From the NCBI GenBank assembly GCA_902583715.1, contig CACHXC010000003.1, positions 1-64,000 of the forward strand: a stretch of 64,000 nt of DNA, in the 5' to 3' direction. This document shows, piece by piece, positions 9,579 through 18,017 of the stretch. The position numbers and the translations under genes were made by a program. How positions within the stretch are numbered: position 1 is the stretch's first letter; each line of letters begins with the position of its first letter. The DNA is from an uncultured SAR116 cluster alpha proteobacterium (lineage in GTDB: Bacteria > Pseudomonadota > Alphaproteobacteria > Puniceispirillales > Puniceispirillaceae). The notes beneath the pieces are model-generated. The model saw only the letters and a list, made by a program, of their open reading frames with translations. It did not search any database and was not told the DNA's origin.

Positions 9579-10669
9579 GTGACGTCTCCATCCCAAACGC
9601 TATTTGGAACAAAAACTTTCCCCTCGGCCAGTTTTCTCGCTGTCCTAATAATACCAGCCGACTTATGAACAAACGTATTATCGTTCAGACTGTAATCAGT
9701 AATTACATCCATAGTGCCCATGGGATGATGCAAAACCAGATGTGCTGGTATGCTGTCTGATCTTGTCATTAAAGGATAAGCCACAGTATCAGGTGTCAGG
9801 GCACAGCTGGCTATGCATTGGCTGCCAGTGACAGCTAAGGTTGGGTGTGTCCTCCAAGGCATGAAATAACGCACTGTCAAATGATTGATTTGATCATTTG
9901 GCGCCACGATCCCAAATTTTGGCGTCACTGATGCTGTACAGTCACCCATGCCCATTTTTTTTGCCGCTGCAAGTCGGACTTTTTCCATGCGTTCAAAAAA
10001 AGTATTGTTATTGTCCAGTTCGTCCTGTGTCTCATTGCCTACTAAACCAAAATCTGAAGCGCGTGCAATCACCATCGGCATGGCTACATCCATACACGTG
10101 ACCTCGATACCATCAATATTGTCTATTGTCTGGCCGGTTGGCAGAAACGATCCGGTTGATGAGCCAGCGACATTCAAGAATTGCATTTCAACTGGTGCGG
10201 CGCTTCCAGGAACGCCGTCAATTCTTGCGTTTCCATCGTAAATTACTTGGCCGTTATGAGTCTGCACCTTGACCAAAATGTTAGCGCCGGTGTTTACTGC
10301 GCGCACCCTCAAAGTTGTCAAATTTCCGTTAGCAGGCATTAAGCCCATTTCGATGGCAGCAGGCCCAACAGCGGTGAGCATATTGCCACATGTGGGTTTA
10401 TAATCGACAAGGGAGTCAAGGACACTGACTTGTGCAAAGAGGTAGTCAATGTCAACTTCTGGATCGGGTGATTGTGACAATATAGCGACTTTTGTTGTCA
10501 CCGCATTGCCCCCACCAATACCGTCAATATTCAACGGATGGCCAGACCCTAGCGCGGCAATTAGCACTTCACTCAACTCATCTCGGCCCGCGGGCAGATT
10601 TTTACGCTGGAAAAATGGTCCGCGTGAAGAGCCGCCACGCATAAAGAGGAATGGAATTGATTTTTGCAT
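9575..10669 (-). CDS. PrpF-family isomerase (4-oxalomesaconate tautomerase-like)
   Basis: A 364-residue PrpF-family protein with the duplicated diaminopimelate-epimerase-like fold. The start MRGGSSRGPFF near residue 10 and the DG(I/V)GGGNAVTTKVAI segment near 50 are family signatures. The PTCGNML box near 97 carries a candidate catalytic cysteine. Known members are 2-methylaconitate cis-trans isomerase and 4-oxalomesaconate tautomerase (GalD). It is the first gene of the minus-strand operon and overlaps the next gene by 4 bases. A second, only moderately similar PrpF paralogue lies at 23655-24704. Which acid it isomerises is not determinable here. Confidence 0.87.
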   Translation of the reverse strand: MQKSIPFLFMRGGSSRGPFFQRKNLPAGRDELSEVLIAALGSGHPLNIDGIGGGNAVTTKVAILSQSPDPEVDIDYLFAQVSVLDSLVDYKPTCGNMLTAVGPAAIEMGLMPANGNLTTLRVRAVNTGANILVKVQTHNGQVIYDGNARIDGVPGSAAPVEMQFLNVAGSSTGSFLPTGQTIDNIDGIEVTCMDVAMPMVIARASDFGLVGNETQDELDNNNTFFERMEKVRLAAAKKMGMGDCTASVTPKFGIVAPNDQINHLTVRYFMPWRTHPTLAVTGSQCIASCALTPDTVAYPLMTRSDSIPAHLVLHHPMGTMDVITDYSLNDNTFVHKSAGIIRTARKLAEGKVFVPNSVWDGDVT

Positions 10670-10849
10670 ATGCCGCCCTGACTTGTTATGCGTTCATCGC
10701 ACAATAATTTGCGTTGGAACGCAATATCCATAATGCTGAATATTTTTGGAAGTTTTCGCTTAGGCCTTTTTTCGTCACGGATTATTGGTATGTTTATGTA
10801 AGAAGAGCTGAGAATTTAGCGGCAGATCAAAATATTCCAGGAGACATTA

Positions 10850-12079
10850 ATGAGCCCCCTTCGCGATGATGAGAAAAGTTTTAGTGATTTTGGTGAACGC
10901 ACACTTCTGCCGAGCACAGCGTTAAGCGATTATATGGTACTCGACCTTACAAGGGTGAGATCTGGGCCAACTTGTGTACGTCAACTTGCAGATTGGGGTG
11001 CTGATGTAATCAAAATTGAGGCTCCGAGTGACAAGTCAGAAATGGGTGGGCCACGCGCTGGACCGGATTTCCAAAATTTGCACCGAAACAAGCGGAGCAT
11101 GACGCTCAATTTAAAATCTGAGGAAGGAAAAAAAATATTTAAAAAATTGGCTGAAAAGGCTGATGTGATTGTCGAGAATTTTCGACCGGATGTGAAACAC
11201 CGGCTTGGCATCGACTACGACACCCTTTCTACTCACAATCCGGGCCTTGTCTACGCATCAATTTCTGGCTTTGGTCAGGATGGGCCGTTGGCTGATCGTC
11301 CAGGCTTTGACCAGATTGCACAAGGCATGGGCGGCCTCATGTCGATAACAGGTGAACCAGGTCGTGGCCCAATGCGGGTCGGCATTCCCATTGCAGATTT
11401 ATGTGCTGGTCTTTTTGCTGCTCAAGCTATTTTTATTGCTCTTCTGGAAAGATCGAAATCAGGAAAAGGTCAGTGGGTGCAAACCTCTCTTTTGCAAGCA
11501 CAGGCTTTTATGCTGGATTTTCAAGCAGCTCGATATTTAATGAATGGTGATGTTCCAAAACAAGCTGGAAACAATCACCCTACATCAATCCCAACTGGGG
11601 TTTTCAAAACCAGCGACGGTTTCATAAATTTAGCTGTGGCCGGTGAACAGATATGGAAACGCCTGGCTGAAACGCTACAAAAATCAGAATGGTGTGATGA
11701 TGAACGATTTGCAATCAATGAGTCCCGATCCCAAAACCGTGATCTTCTGAACGCTGAAATTGAAAAAATAACCAAAACTCAGACGTCAACTTATTGGGTC
11801 ACCAAATTAAACGAAGCCGGTATTCCAGCTGGCGACATTAACGATATTGGCCAAGTTTTTGAGAGTCCTCAAATTCAACATTTGGGCTTGGCGCAAAATA
11901 TGACTAGCCATGAGCGAGGCGACACACGTGCAGTGGGGCAACCGATTTTGATGAGTCGCACGCCGAGCCATATTGCCGCACCACCGCCATTAGCTGGAGC
12001 TCACAGTGATAATATTTTAGTAGCGCTTGGATACAGTCCAGCAGAAATAGAGCATTTAAGAGAAAATGCTGTGATTTAA
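10850..12079 (+). CDS. CaiB/BaiF family (class III) CoA-transferase
   Basis: A 409-residue family III CoA-transferase, which moves CoA from one acyl-CoA to another acid. Visible family features are VLDLTRVRSGPTC near residue 30, the VENFRPDV segment near 107, the GFGQDGPLADRPGFD segment near 145, and the catalytic Asp in GIPIADLCAG near 180. An AGGAGA ribosome-binding site sits before the ATG. It lies just upstream of, and in the same direction as, the TTT transporter. This suggests that the imported carboxylic acid is activated by CoA transfer, which is inference from position. Confidence 0.9.
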   Translation: MSPLRDDEKSFSDFGERTLLPSTALSDYMVLDLTRVRSGPTCVRQLADWGADVIKIEAPSDKSEMGGPRAGPDFQNLHRNKRSMTLNLKSEEGKKIFKKLAEKADVIVENFRPDVKHRLGIDYDTLSTHNPGLVYASISGFGQDGPLADRPGFDQIAQGMGGLMSITGEPGRGPMRVGIPIADLCAGLFAAQAIFIALLERSKSGKGQWVQTSLLQAQAFMLDFQAARYLMNGDVPKQAGNNHPTSIPTGVFKTSDGFINLAVAGEQIWKRLAETLQKSEWCDDERFAINESRSQNRDLLNAEIEKITKTQTSTYWVTKLNEAGIPAGDINDIGQVFESPQIQHLGLAQNMTSHERGDTRAVGQPILMSRTPSHIAAPPPLAGAHSDNILVALGYSPAEIEHLRENAVI

Positions 12080-12116
12080 GTTCAATTCAACTGCAAAGAT
12101 CTAATTTGATTCAATG

Positions 12117-12144
12117 TTGACACGTTGTGCTGGGCCGTTAAGCT
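12117..12144 (+). promoter_or_regulatory. Candidate sigma-70 promoter for the tctCBA operon
   Basis: A perfect TTGACA (12117-12122) is followed after 16 bases by TAAGCT (12139-12144), about 70 bases upstream of the tctC start, in the intergenic gap after the CoA-transferase. This fits a housekeeping-type promoter with a weak -10. It is a sequence match only. Confidence 0.4.
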
Positions 12145-12216
12145 GCTGTCTTTGGAACTATTCTAAGAACAACACACAAAGAAATTTCAAACTATAATAA
12201 CTACTGGGAGAAGATG

Positions 12217-13191
12217 ATGAAGTTTTCCAAGAGAGCGTTATTCGGAATTGCTGCGGCTGCAACTTTTACAGCAAGTGCAGCGGTCGCTGATTATCCAGAA
12301 AAACCGATTAAAATCATGGTTGGATTTTCTGCAGGTGGGGGCACTGACACAACAGCTCGTGGGTTTGCATCTTACATGCATGAAGCTGAGAGTATGAATG
12401 GTCAGCCAGCCTACATTGTGAACCTGCCTGGCGCTTCAGGACAAAAAGCTGCAAAAGCTGTTCTGGGCGAAAAGTCAGATGGATACACACTTTATATGAT
12501 TAACATTGGCACATTTTCAGTGGGGGAACTAGCCAAAGGAAAAGACAGACCTTACAGCGTGATGGATGACTTTACGAACCTTGGATGCGCATCGCAGCTT
12601 GTTACCTCACTACAGGTCCATACATCAAATTCGGCAAAATCGATGCAAGAATACATCGACCAGGTAAAGGCCTCTGGCAAAACAGTTACGTGGGGAACCT
12701 CTGGGGCAACAACCATGCACTCCGGTATCGGAAACTTCTTTTTTGATGCATACGGCATACCGCACAAAATGGTGCCTTTCAAAGGTGGTTCAAAAGCACG
12801 CGCGGCGCTTGTTTCGCAGTCTGTCGAGGCAGTTTTTGGCGGTGTGAACACAGTTGTTGGTTTTGAGGATGATATCCGGCCACTGGCATCCGCTGGCGCA
12901 GACAGAGATCCTACCGCGAAAGAGTTGCCTACATTTAAAGAGCAGGGTCTTGATGGGGTGGAGTTTACTGGTCTGATGTGTCTGTTTGCTAAGTCAGACG
13001 TTCCGGACGAGGTAAAAGCCGATGTAGGCAAGGCGATTGAGCAAATCTCAGGCATCAAGGGCTTCAAAAAGTACATGGGCAAGAATGATCTCGCCGCGTT
13101 TTATACAAGTTCTGCCGATGCAACCGCAGCTCAGGCAGCTATGTTCAAAACGATGGCTCCTGTTGTCGAGAAAATTTTAGCGAATAATTAA
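12217..13191 (+). CDS. Tripartite tricarboxylate transporter substrate-binding protein (TctC family)
   Basis: A 324-residue periplasmic binding protein. A Sec signal peptide is visible: KR near the start, a hydrophobic ALFGIAAAATF core, and an Ala-rich cleavage region ending AAVA near residue 24. The mature protein begins with the hallmark YPEKPIKIMVGFSAGGGTD of TctC proteins. Two adjacent ATG codons are possible; the second is 6 bases after GGGAG, which suits it better. It captures a carboxylate and hands it to TctB/TctA. A strong hairpin separates it from tctB, as expected if the binding protein is made in excess. Confidence 0.92.
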   Translation: MKFSKRALFGIAAAATFTASAAVADYPEKPIKIMVGFSAGGGTDTTARGFASYMHEAESMNGQPAYIVNLPGASGQKAAKAVLGEKSDGYTLYMINIGTFSVGELAKGKDRPYSVMDDFTNLGCASQLVTSLQVHTSNSAKSMQEYIDQVKASGKTVTWGTSGATTMHSGIGNFFFDAYGIPHKMVPFKGGSKARAALVSQSVEAVFGGVNTVVGFEDDIRPLASAGADRDPTAKELPTFKEQGLDGVEFTGLMCLFAKSDVPDEVKADVGKAIEQISGIKGFKKYMGKNDLAAFYTSSADATAAQAAMFKTMAPVVEKILANN

Positions 13192-13213
13192 TATTGGCAC
13201 CTATTTTTTCATA

Positions 13214-13236
13214 GGGCAGGCACAAAGTGCCTGCCC
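13214..13236 (+). terminator. Strong hairpin between tctC and tctB
   Basis: A perfect 10-bp inverted repeat (GGGCAGGCAC / GTGCCTGCCC) with an AAA loop, followed by TTTGATTTT. It lies 23 bases after the tctC stop and 21 before the tctB start. It can act as a partial terminator or mRNA-stabilising hairpin that gives more binding protein than membrane protein. Confidence 0.75.
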
Positions 13237-13256
13237 TTTGATTTTAGCAGTTTGGG

Positions 13257-13778
13257 ATGTTCTCTGTGGAATTCAGTAACGAAAATTATAAGCGTAAACT
13301 TGAACTCGGTGTGGGTGTGGTTGTGATGGCCATTGGAGCATTCTTTGTGACGCAAGCATTGACTATAGGTGCGTCAAAAGAGATCGTTGGTCCCAGAACA
13401 ATGCCGATGGCTTTGGCTGTTTCTATGATTTTAGGCGGTGCTTGGCTAACTCTTAGAGCGTTAAGAGGGCGAGCAGGTTTGATTAAACCTGGTTACGGGT
13501 TCTTAGAAAGTGATTTGAAACGCATATCGTTAGTCATTGCTTGCGGTGTAGGGTTCGTCGTTTCTTTTTGGGCGTTTGGATACTTTATAGCTATCATAAT
13601 CACTTACATTAGCATGCTGTATACCTTTGGTGTCAGAAATAAAGTCTGGATGGTTGGTGGAGCACTGGTATTCGCTGTAGTGCTTCAATGGCTATTCATG
13701 GGTGTAATGTTGTTGAATGATCCAAGCGGAGCACTCATTGACATTCGGCAATATACCGGTTTGATCTCAGGTGTTTAG
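13257..13778 (+). CDS. Tripartite tricarboxylate transporter small membrane subunit (TctB family)
   Basis: A 173-residue protein with about four hydrophobic segments: near residues 18-40, 50-68, 90-125 and 130-155. It begins with a short polar N-terminus. Its size and its position between the binding protein and the large permease are those of TctB, the poorly conserved small subunit of TTT secondary transporters. The stop is three bases before the tctA start. No sequence motif fixes the substrate. Confidence 0.85.
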   Translation: MFSVEFSNENYKRKLELGVGVVVMAIGAFFVTQALTIGASKEIVGPRTMPMALAVSMILGGAWLTLRALRGRAGLIKPGYGFLESDLKRISLVIACGVGFVVSFWAFGYFIAIIITYISMLYTFGVRNKVWMVGGALVFAVVLQWLFMGVMLLNDPSGALIDIRQYTGLISGV

Positions 13779-13781
13779 ATT

Positions 13782-15362
13782 ATGATTTTTGATGATATTT
13801 TTGGTGGTTTTGCAACGCTTTTTTCGGACTCGTATGCAATTTGGTTTGTAGTACTTGCTTCATTTGTAGGCATTGTTTTTGGCGCACTTCCTGGTTTGAC
13901 TGCTGCAGCTGCTATTGCGATGATGCTGCCAATACTTATCGCCTACAATGACGAAATCGGTGGTCTTGCGGGATTAGCGTTCCTTTACGTGATTGGGAAG
14001 TCGGGCAGGTATGGCGGCTCCATTGCGGCAATTCTCTTTAATACGCCTGGCACTGCTGCTTCAGCAGCGACCATGCAAGATGGATATCCAATGACACAGT
14101 CAGGGCGTCCTGGCAAAGCCCTGAAAACAGCCACTGTGGCTTCAGCATATGGCGATTACTTCGGAGAATTTGTTCTCATTTTTGGTGCTGTTGCGATTGC
14201 AGCATTTACCAGACAGTTTGGACCACCGGAGAATTTTGCAATCTATTTAATGGCTTTTGTTGTCATTGGCTCGGTCGTCAACGACAGCGTCGTCAAAGGA
14301 ATAATATCAACGCTTTTTGGAGCGTTTATTGCTCTCATCGGTGAAGATACGATAACCGGTCAATTTAAGATGACGATGGGCATAGACGAGCTCGAATCCG
14401 GCATGGCCCTTGTTCCGTTATTGATTGGTGTTTTTGTTATTTCTGAGGTGATTATTCAAGCAGAAAAGGCAGCAAAAACGTCCGCAGTGAAGTACGCAGC
14501 GGCTAGTTTAGACGATCCAACATCTCAGTATTTCACTTGGAGTGAATTCAAACGATGTGTGCCGCTGATGTTCCGTTCCTCAATCTATGGGTCTTTAATT
14601 GGAATGATGCCAGGCCTTGGCTCATCGGTAGCTTGTTTTGTTGCTTATGGTGAAGAAAAAAGAAAAGCTAAGAACAAAGAAAAATGGGGCACAGGTGTGG
14701 TTGAGGGAATAGCTGCGCCTGAGTCTGCGAACAATGCTGTTTCTGGCCCCTCTATGATACCACTGCTAACACTAGGTATTCCGGGCTCAACCATTGCGGC
14801 GGTTTTGATCGGCATGTTCTTGGTTAATGGGCTCCAGCCAGGTCCCAGTATTTTTGCAACCGAACCTCCTTTATTTATGGGGGGTCAATTAGTAAGTCCA
14901 CGTGAGTTTATTTTTGGAATATTTGCAGCTGGCTTGGTTGGGATTGCGTGTTACGCGCTGATTGGTTACTTCGCCGCACCGTGGATTGGGCGGACCATTG
15001 CACTCTTGCCCACGCAATATCTTTACCCTTTCATTTTCATTATTGCCTTGGCAGCAAGCTACTCATCGAGAGCATCTATCTGGGACGTTGGTTTTGCGTT
15101 GCTATTCGGATTGATAGGGTATGCAATGCGAAGAACCAATTTTTCTGCAGCAGCTTTCATTATCGCGTTTGTTCTCACCTCAAGCATGGAAGAAGCGTTC
15201 CGCCAGTCCATGATCATTTCCGATAGTGGCCTAATGATATTTTTTAGTTTTGAATATCAGAACAAGTTTTCCTACGCGCCAATTTTTCTGATTATAGGCC
15301 TTGCGGTGCTAGTTATGAGGGCCGTCTCTCCATACCTCGGAAAGGGAAAATCAAACGCCTAA
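13782..15362 (+). CDS. Tripartite tricarboxylate transporter large permease (TctA family)
   Basis: A 526-residue polytopic membrane protein of the TctA family. The conserved GxxxGxxPGLTAAxAIAMMLP segment lies near residue 30-50, the YGGSIAAILFNTPGTAASAAT segment near 78-98, and the second pseudo-repeat (PLLTLGIPGSTIAAVLIGMFLVNGLQPGP) near 325-355. About 10-12 transmembrane helices are visible. It forms the cation-coupled channel of the TTT system with TctB and TctC, importing di- or tricarboxylates. The next gene follows after 16 bases. Confidence 0.93.
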   Translation: MIFDDIFGGFATLFSDSYAIWFVVLASFVGIVFGALPGLTAAAAIAMMLPILIAYNDEIGGLAGLAFLYVIGKSGRYGGSIAAILFNTPGTAASAATMQDGYPMTQSGRPGKALKTATVASAYGDYFGEFVLIFGAVAIAAFTRQFGPPENFAIYLMAFVVIGSVVNDSVVKGIISTLFGAFIALIGEDTITGQFKMTMGIDELESGMALVPLLIGVFVISEVIIQAEKAAKTSAVKYAAASLDDPTSQYFTWSEFKRCVPLMFRSSIYGSLIGMMPGLGSSVACFVAYGEEKRKAKNKEKWGTGVVEGIAAPESANNAVSGPSMIPLLTLGIPGSTIAAVLIGMFLVNGLQPGPSIFATEPPLFMGGQLVSPREFIFGIFAAGLVGIACYALIGYFAAPWIGRTIALLPTQYLYPFIFIIALAASYSSRASIWDVGFALLFGLIGYAMRRTNFSAAAFIIAFVLTSSMEEAFRQSMIISDSGLMIFFSFEYQNKFSYAPIFLIIGLAVLVMRAVSPYLGKGKSNA

Positions 15363-15378
15363 AGGCGCGGAATTATAA

Positions 15379-16422
15379 ATGGACTCCAGAATATTTCTGA
15401 TTTTTGGGGCTGGGCTAGTCGGTGGGTGCGTAGCGCTGCTCGTTGGAGTGCCGATGCCTTTTATGCTCGGTGGGCTCCTAGGCGCAGCGTCTTTTGTGAT
15501 TTTTTATGAAAATCGTGGAACGCAGCTCCCGAAATTATCAAACACCTTTCGTCAAGTTTTCATGGCATTGATTGGCGCGATTATAGGCACGCGTTTTTCA
15601 CCAGAACTTTTCCAAGTGCTTCCAGATTTTTGGATATCTGCTGTAGCGTTAATTCCATTTATTTTGATCGTTCATTCGGGTAGCTATCTGATAATGCGCA
15701 AAATAAGTGGCCACAACAGGCGTGATGCTTTTTTTGCTACGATGCCAGCAGGTATTATTGACGCAGTTGCGCTTGCTGAGCAGATGGGCGCGGATATTAA
15801 GGTTGTTGCAACGCAGCATTTCATTCGGGTTGTCATAGTTGTTACTGCGGTTCCTTTGATATTTTTCGCGATTGATGGAAATGCCGTTGGCTCTGCAGCT
15901 GGCATGTCGATGGCCAACTCAAATTACAGTGTAACTGATGTTTTAATGCTGTGTTTAGTTGCATTTGTCGGCTTGGGAATTGGTAAAAGTCTTAACCTTC
16001 CCGCATCTCACATGATGGGGCCTCTATCTCTTGGATTTATTTTATCTATTTCTGGCTTAATTCAATTGAACGTGCCCAATTGGCTTCCTCATTTAGCGCA
16101 GTTTGTAATCGGCACTTCTTTAGGATCCCAGTTTTCTGGAATATCGAAAAGCATGCTTATTAAGGGCTTTGCTGTCGGGATCAGCGTTGGAACTTTCATG
16201 CTGTCGGTTGGGGCTACATTCGCGTTTACTTTACACGCTTTTGTTCCAGCAGGCTTGGGAGCGCTTTTTGTGAGCTTTGCTGCTGGAGGACTAGCCGAAA
16301 TGAGTTTGATAGCTTTGTCACTGAACTTCAATCCAATAATCGTAGCATTGCACCATTTGTTTCGAATAGTTCTCACTGTGAGCTTCTGTGGTATTTTTGC
16401 TAAACGCATATTGAAACTTTGA
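15379..16422 (+). CDS. AbrB-family membrane protein (duplicated AbrB domain)
   Basis: A 347-residue integral membrane protein made of two similar halves of about 150 residues, each with hydrophobic helices and a glycine/proline-rich stretch (GVPMPFMLGGLLG near residue 24 and LPASHMMGPLSLG near 198). This is the AbrB duplication family, loosely named after a putative ammonia monooxygenase regulator. The name reflects no DNA-binding role. It sits directly after tctA in the same direction, as AbrB-like proteins often do in TTT operons, and may help in carboxylate transport. It converges on the sulfatase gene with only 6 bases between stops. Confidence 0.82.
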   Translation: MDSRIFLIFGAGLVGGCVALLVGVPMPFMLGGLLGAASFVIFYENRGTQLPKLSNTFRQVFMALIGAIIGTRFSPELFQVLPDFWISAVALIPFILIVHSGSYLIMRKISGHNRRDAFFATMPAGIIDAVALAEQMGADIKVVATQHFIRVVIVVTAVPLIFFAIDGNAVGSAAGMSMANSNYSVTDVLMLCLVAFVGLGIGKSLNLPASHMMGPLSLGFILSISGLIQLNVPNWLPHLAQFVIGTSLGSQFSGISKSMLIKGFAVGISVGTFMLSVGATFAFTLHAFVPAGLGALFVSFAAGGLAEMSLIALSLNFNPIIVALHHLFRIVLTVSFCGIFAKRILKL

Positions 16423-16428
16423 TGTTTT

Positions 16429-17874
16429 TTAACTCTCTGTTGAGGCATATTTAGGGTTGACGCCCGGAGGAGGAGTTGCCCCAAAACCACCTTTTTTAAC
16501 AACTGCTTTGGCCCCTCCATTCAACTCAATTATCTCCATTTGGTCCAGTTTAGCGTTTTTATCTACAGTCTCTGGATTACAGATCAGACGCAATTCTGCC
16601 TCAAGGTTTTGAGTTACATCAGCGAATTCTTGTTTCTCACCTAGATCTGACATTTCCTCGGGGTCACTTCCAAGGTCAAAAAGCTGTGGCCTCATGCCGA
16701 CGTAATGGACATATTTCCAACGTCCCTTTCTTATCATGAAGCCACCACTTTTTGATCCCATGGCATGATACTCAGAAAAGATCACACGGTCATTATCGTC
16801 TTGCTCGTTTGCAATTTTAGTGAGCGATCTGCCGGGCTTGCGTGACTCCACGGATAAATTAGCAGTATCTAAAATAGTTGGATATATGTCGATTAGACTC
16901 ACAGGTGTTTGGCAGACCTTGCCAACTGGGATATCTGGGCCTGCCATAATAAGAGGAATTCCGACCGACTCCTCATAAAAATTCGATTTTCCCCACAAAT
17001 CACGTTCACCAATGTTGTCGCCGTGATCACTCGTGTAGATTATCTGTGTCGAGTCTTCTAGCTCGAGTGATTTTACAGCAGCCAAAATTTTGCCAATCAA
17101 GTCATCTATAAAACTCACAAGGCCATAATATGACGTCAGTGCAATTCGAGTTTTTTCGGGTGTAAAGTTATCCATCAATTGGCAATTTCGCATGGCCTCA
17201 AGCCAAGGGTGTTCGGGCTTTGGCTTTGGCTTTGATGGCATGAGCTTCATATTTTCATATACTTCATAGAATTCTGTTGGTGCAATTAATGGGAAATGAG
17301 GTGCAACGAGAGAAACAAAAAGAGTCCATGGTTTTGTGCTTGTGGCTTTGCCTTTTATCCATTTCACTGCCTCGCTTGCGACTTGGCGATCATAGATATT
17401 GTAATTTGTTTCACCGGGCCCGATGTCCTCAGCCATAGATAATGCTTTCCATCTTCGTGGCAAAGGTTCTCTAACACAACCAAGAACGTCGCCAACTCCA
17501 TTGACCACATGTATTGGCAGGGTCTGAAAATCAAAACCAACTGCATCTTCGGAATTGCGATAGTGCAGCTTGCCAATTGATCCAACCTGAATGCCTGATC
17601 TTTGCAGGGCGTGGCCCCAAGACTCTGGTTTGCCAGTGTAAGGGGTTGCATTATCCCAATGACCTGATGTGTGAGCATACTGACCAGTGGCAAACGAGGC
17701 TCTTGATGGCACGCAAATTGGCACGTTACAGTAGGCATTAGAGAAGACGGTACCTCTTTTTGCCAACTGGTCTAAATTTGGGGTTTTCACAATTGTATTG
17801 CCGTAACATCTGAGGACCTTTCGTGTGTGCTCATCGGTCATGATTATTAACTGATTAGTTAATTTTTTTTGCAT
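16429..17874 (-). CDS. Sulfatase (type I, formylglycine-dependent)
   Basis: A 481-residue member of the alkaline phosphatase-like sulfatase family. The signature C-V-P-S-R lies at residues 54-58; this Cys is the residue converted to formylglycine. Metal ligands are visible in IIMTDEH near residue 10-15 and in the TSDHGDNIGE segment near 280. I chose the ATG at 17874 because it is preceded by GAGGGGGG about 10 bases upstream; a longer frame adds 14 unsupported residues. There is no clear signal peptide, so it is probably cytoplasmic. No anaerobic or aerobic maturase gene is in the window. It could be an alkyl- or choline-type sulfatase or a phosphonate monoesterase relative; the substrate is unknown. 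Confidence 0.88.
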   Translation of the reverse strand: MQKKLTNQLIIMTDEHTRKVLRCYGNTIVKTPNLDQLAKRGTVFSNAYCNVPICVPSRASFATGQYAHTSGHWDNATPYTGKPESWGHALQRSGIQVGSIGKLHYRNSEDAVGFDFQTLPIHVVNGVGDVLGCVREPLPRRWKALSMAEDIGPGETNYNIYDRQVASEAVKWIKGKATSTKPWTLFVSLVAPHFPLIAPTEFYEVYENMKLMPSKPKPKPEHPWLEAMRNCQLMDNFTPEKTRIALTSYYGLVSFIDDLIGKILAAVKSLELEDSTQIIYTSDHGDNIGERDLWGKSNFYEESVGIPLIMAGPDIPVGKVCQTPVSLIDIYPTILDTANLSVESRKPGRSLTKIANEQDDNDRVIFSEYHAMGSKSGGFMIRKGRWKYVHYVGMRPQLFDLGSDPEEMSDLGEKQEFADVTQNLEAELRLICNPETVDKNAKLDQMEIIELNGGAKAVVKKGGFGATPPPGVNPKYASTES

Positions 17875-18017
17875 TACTGATGCCCCCCTCTCATAGCGTC
17901 TTGCTGAATTTTTCAATCATAAATTTACGTTGTTGGCTGTGATTTGTCATTGTAGATTATTGAGGCAATAATCCGTGCTTAAACTTTGTTAAATTTCCAT
18001 CAACGGAGTGTTTGATT

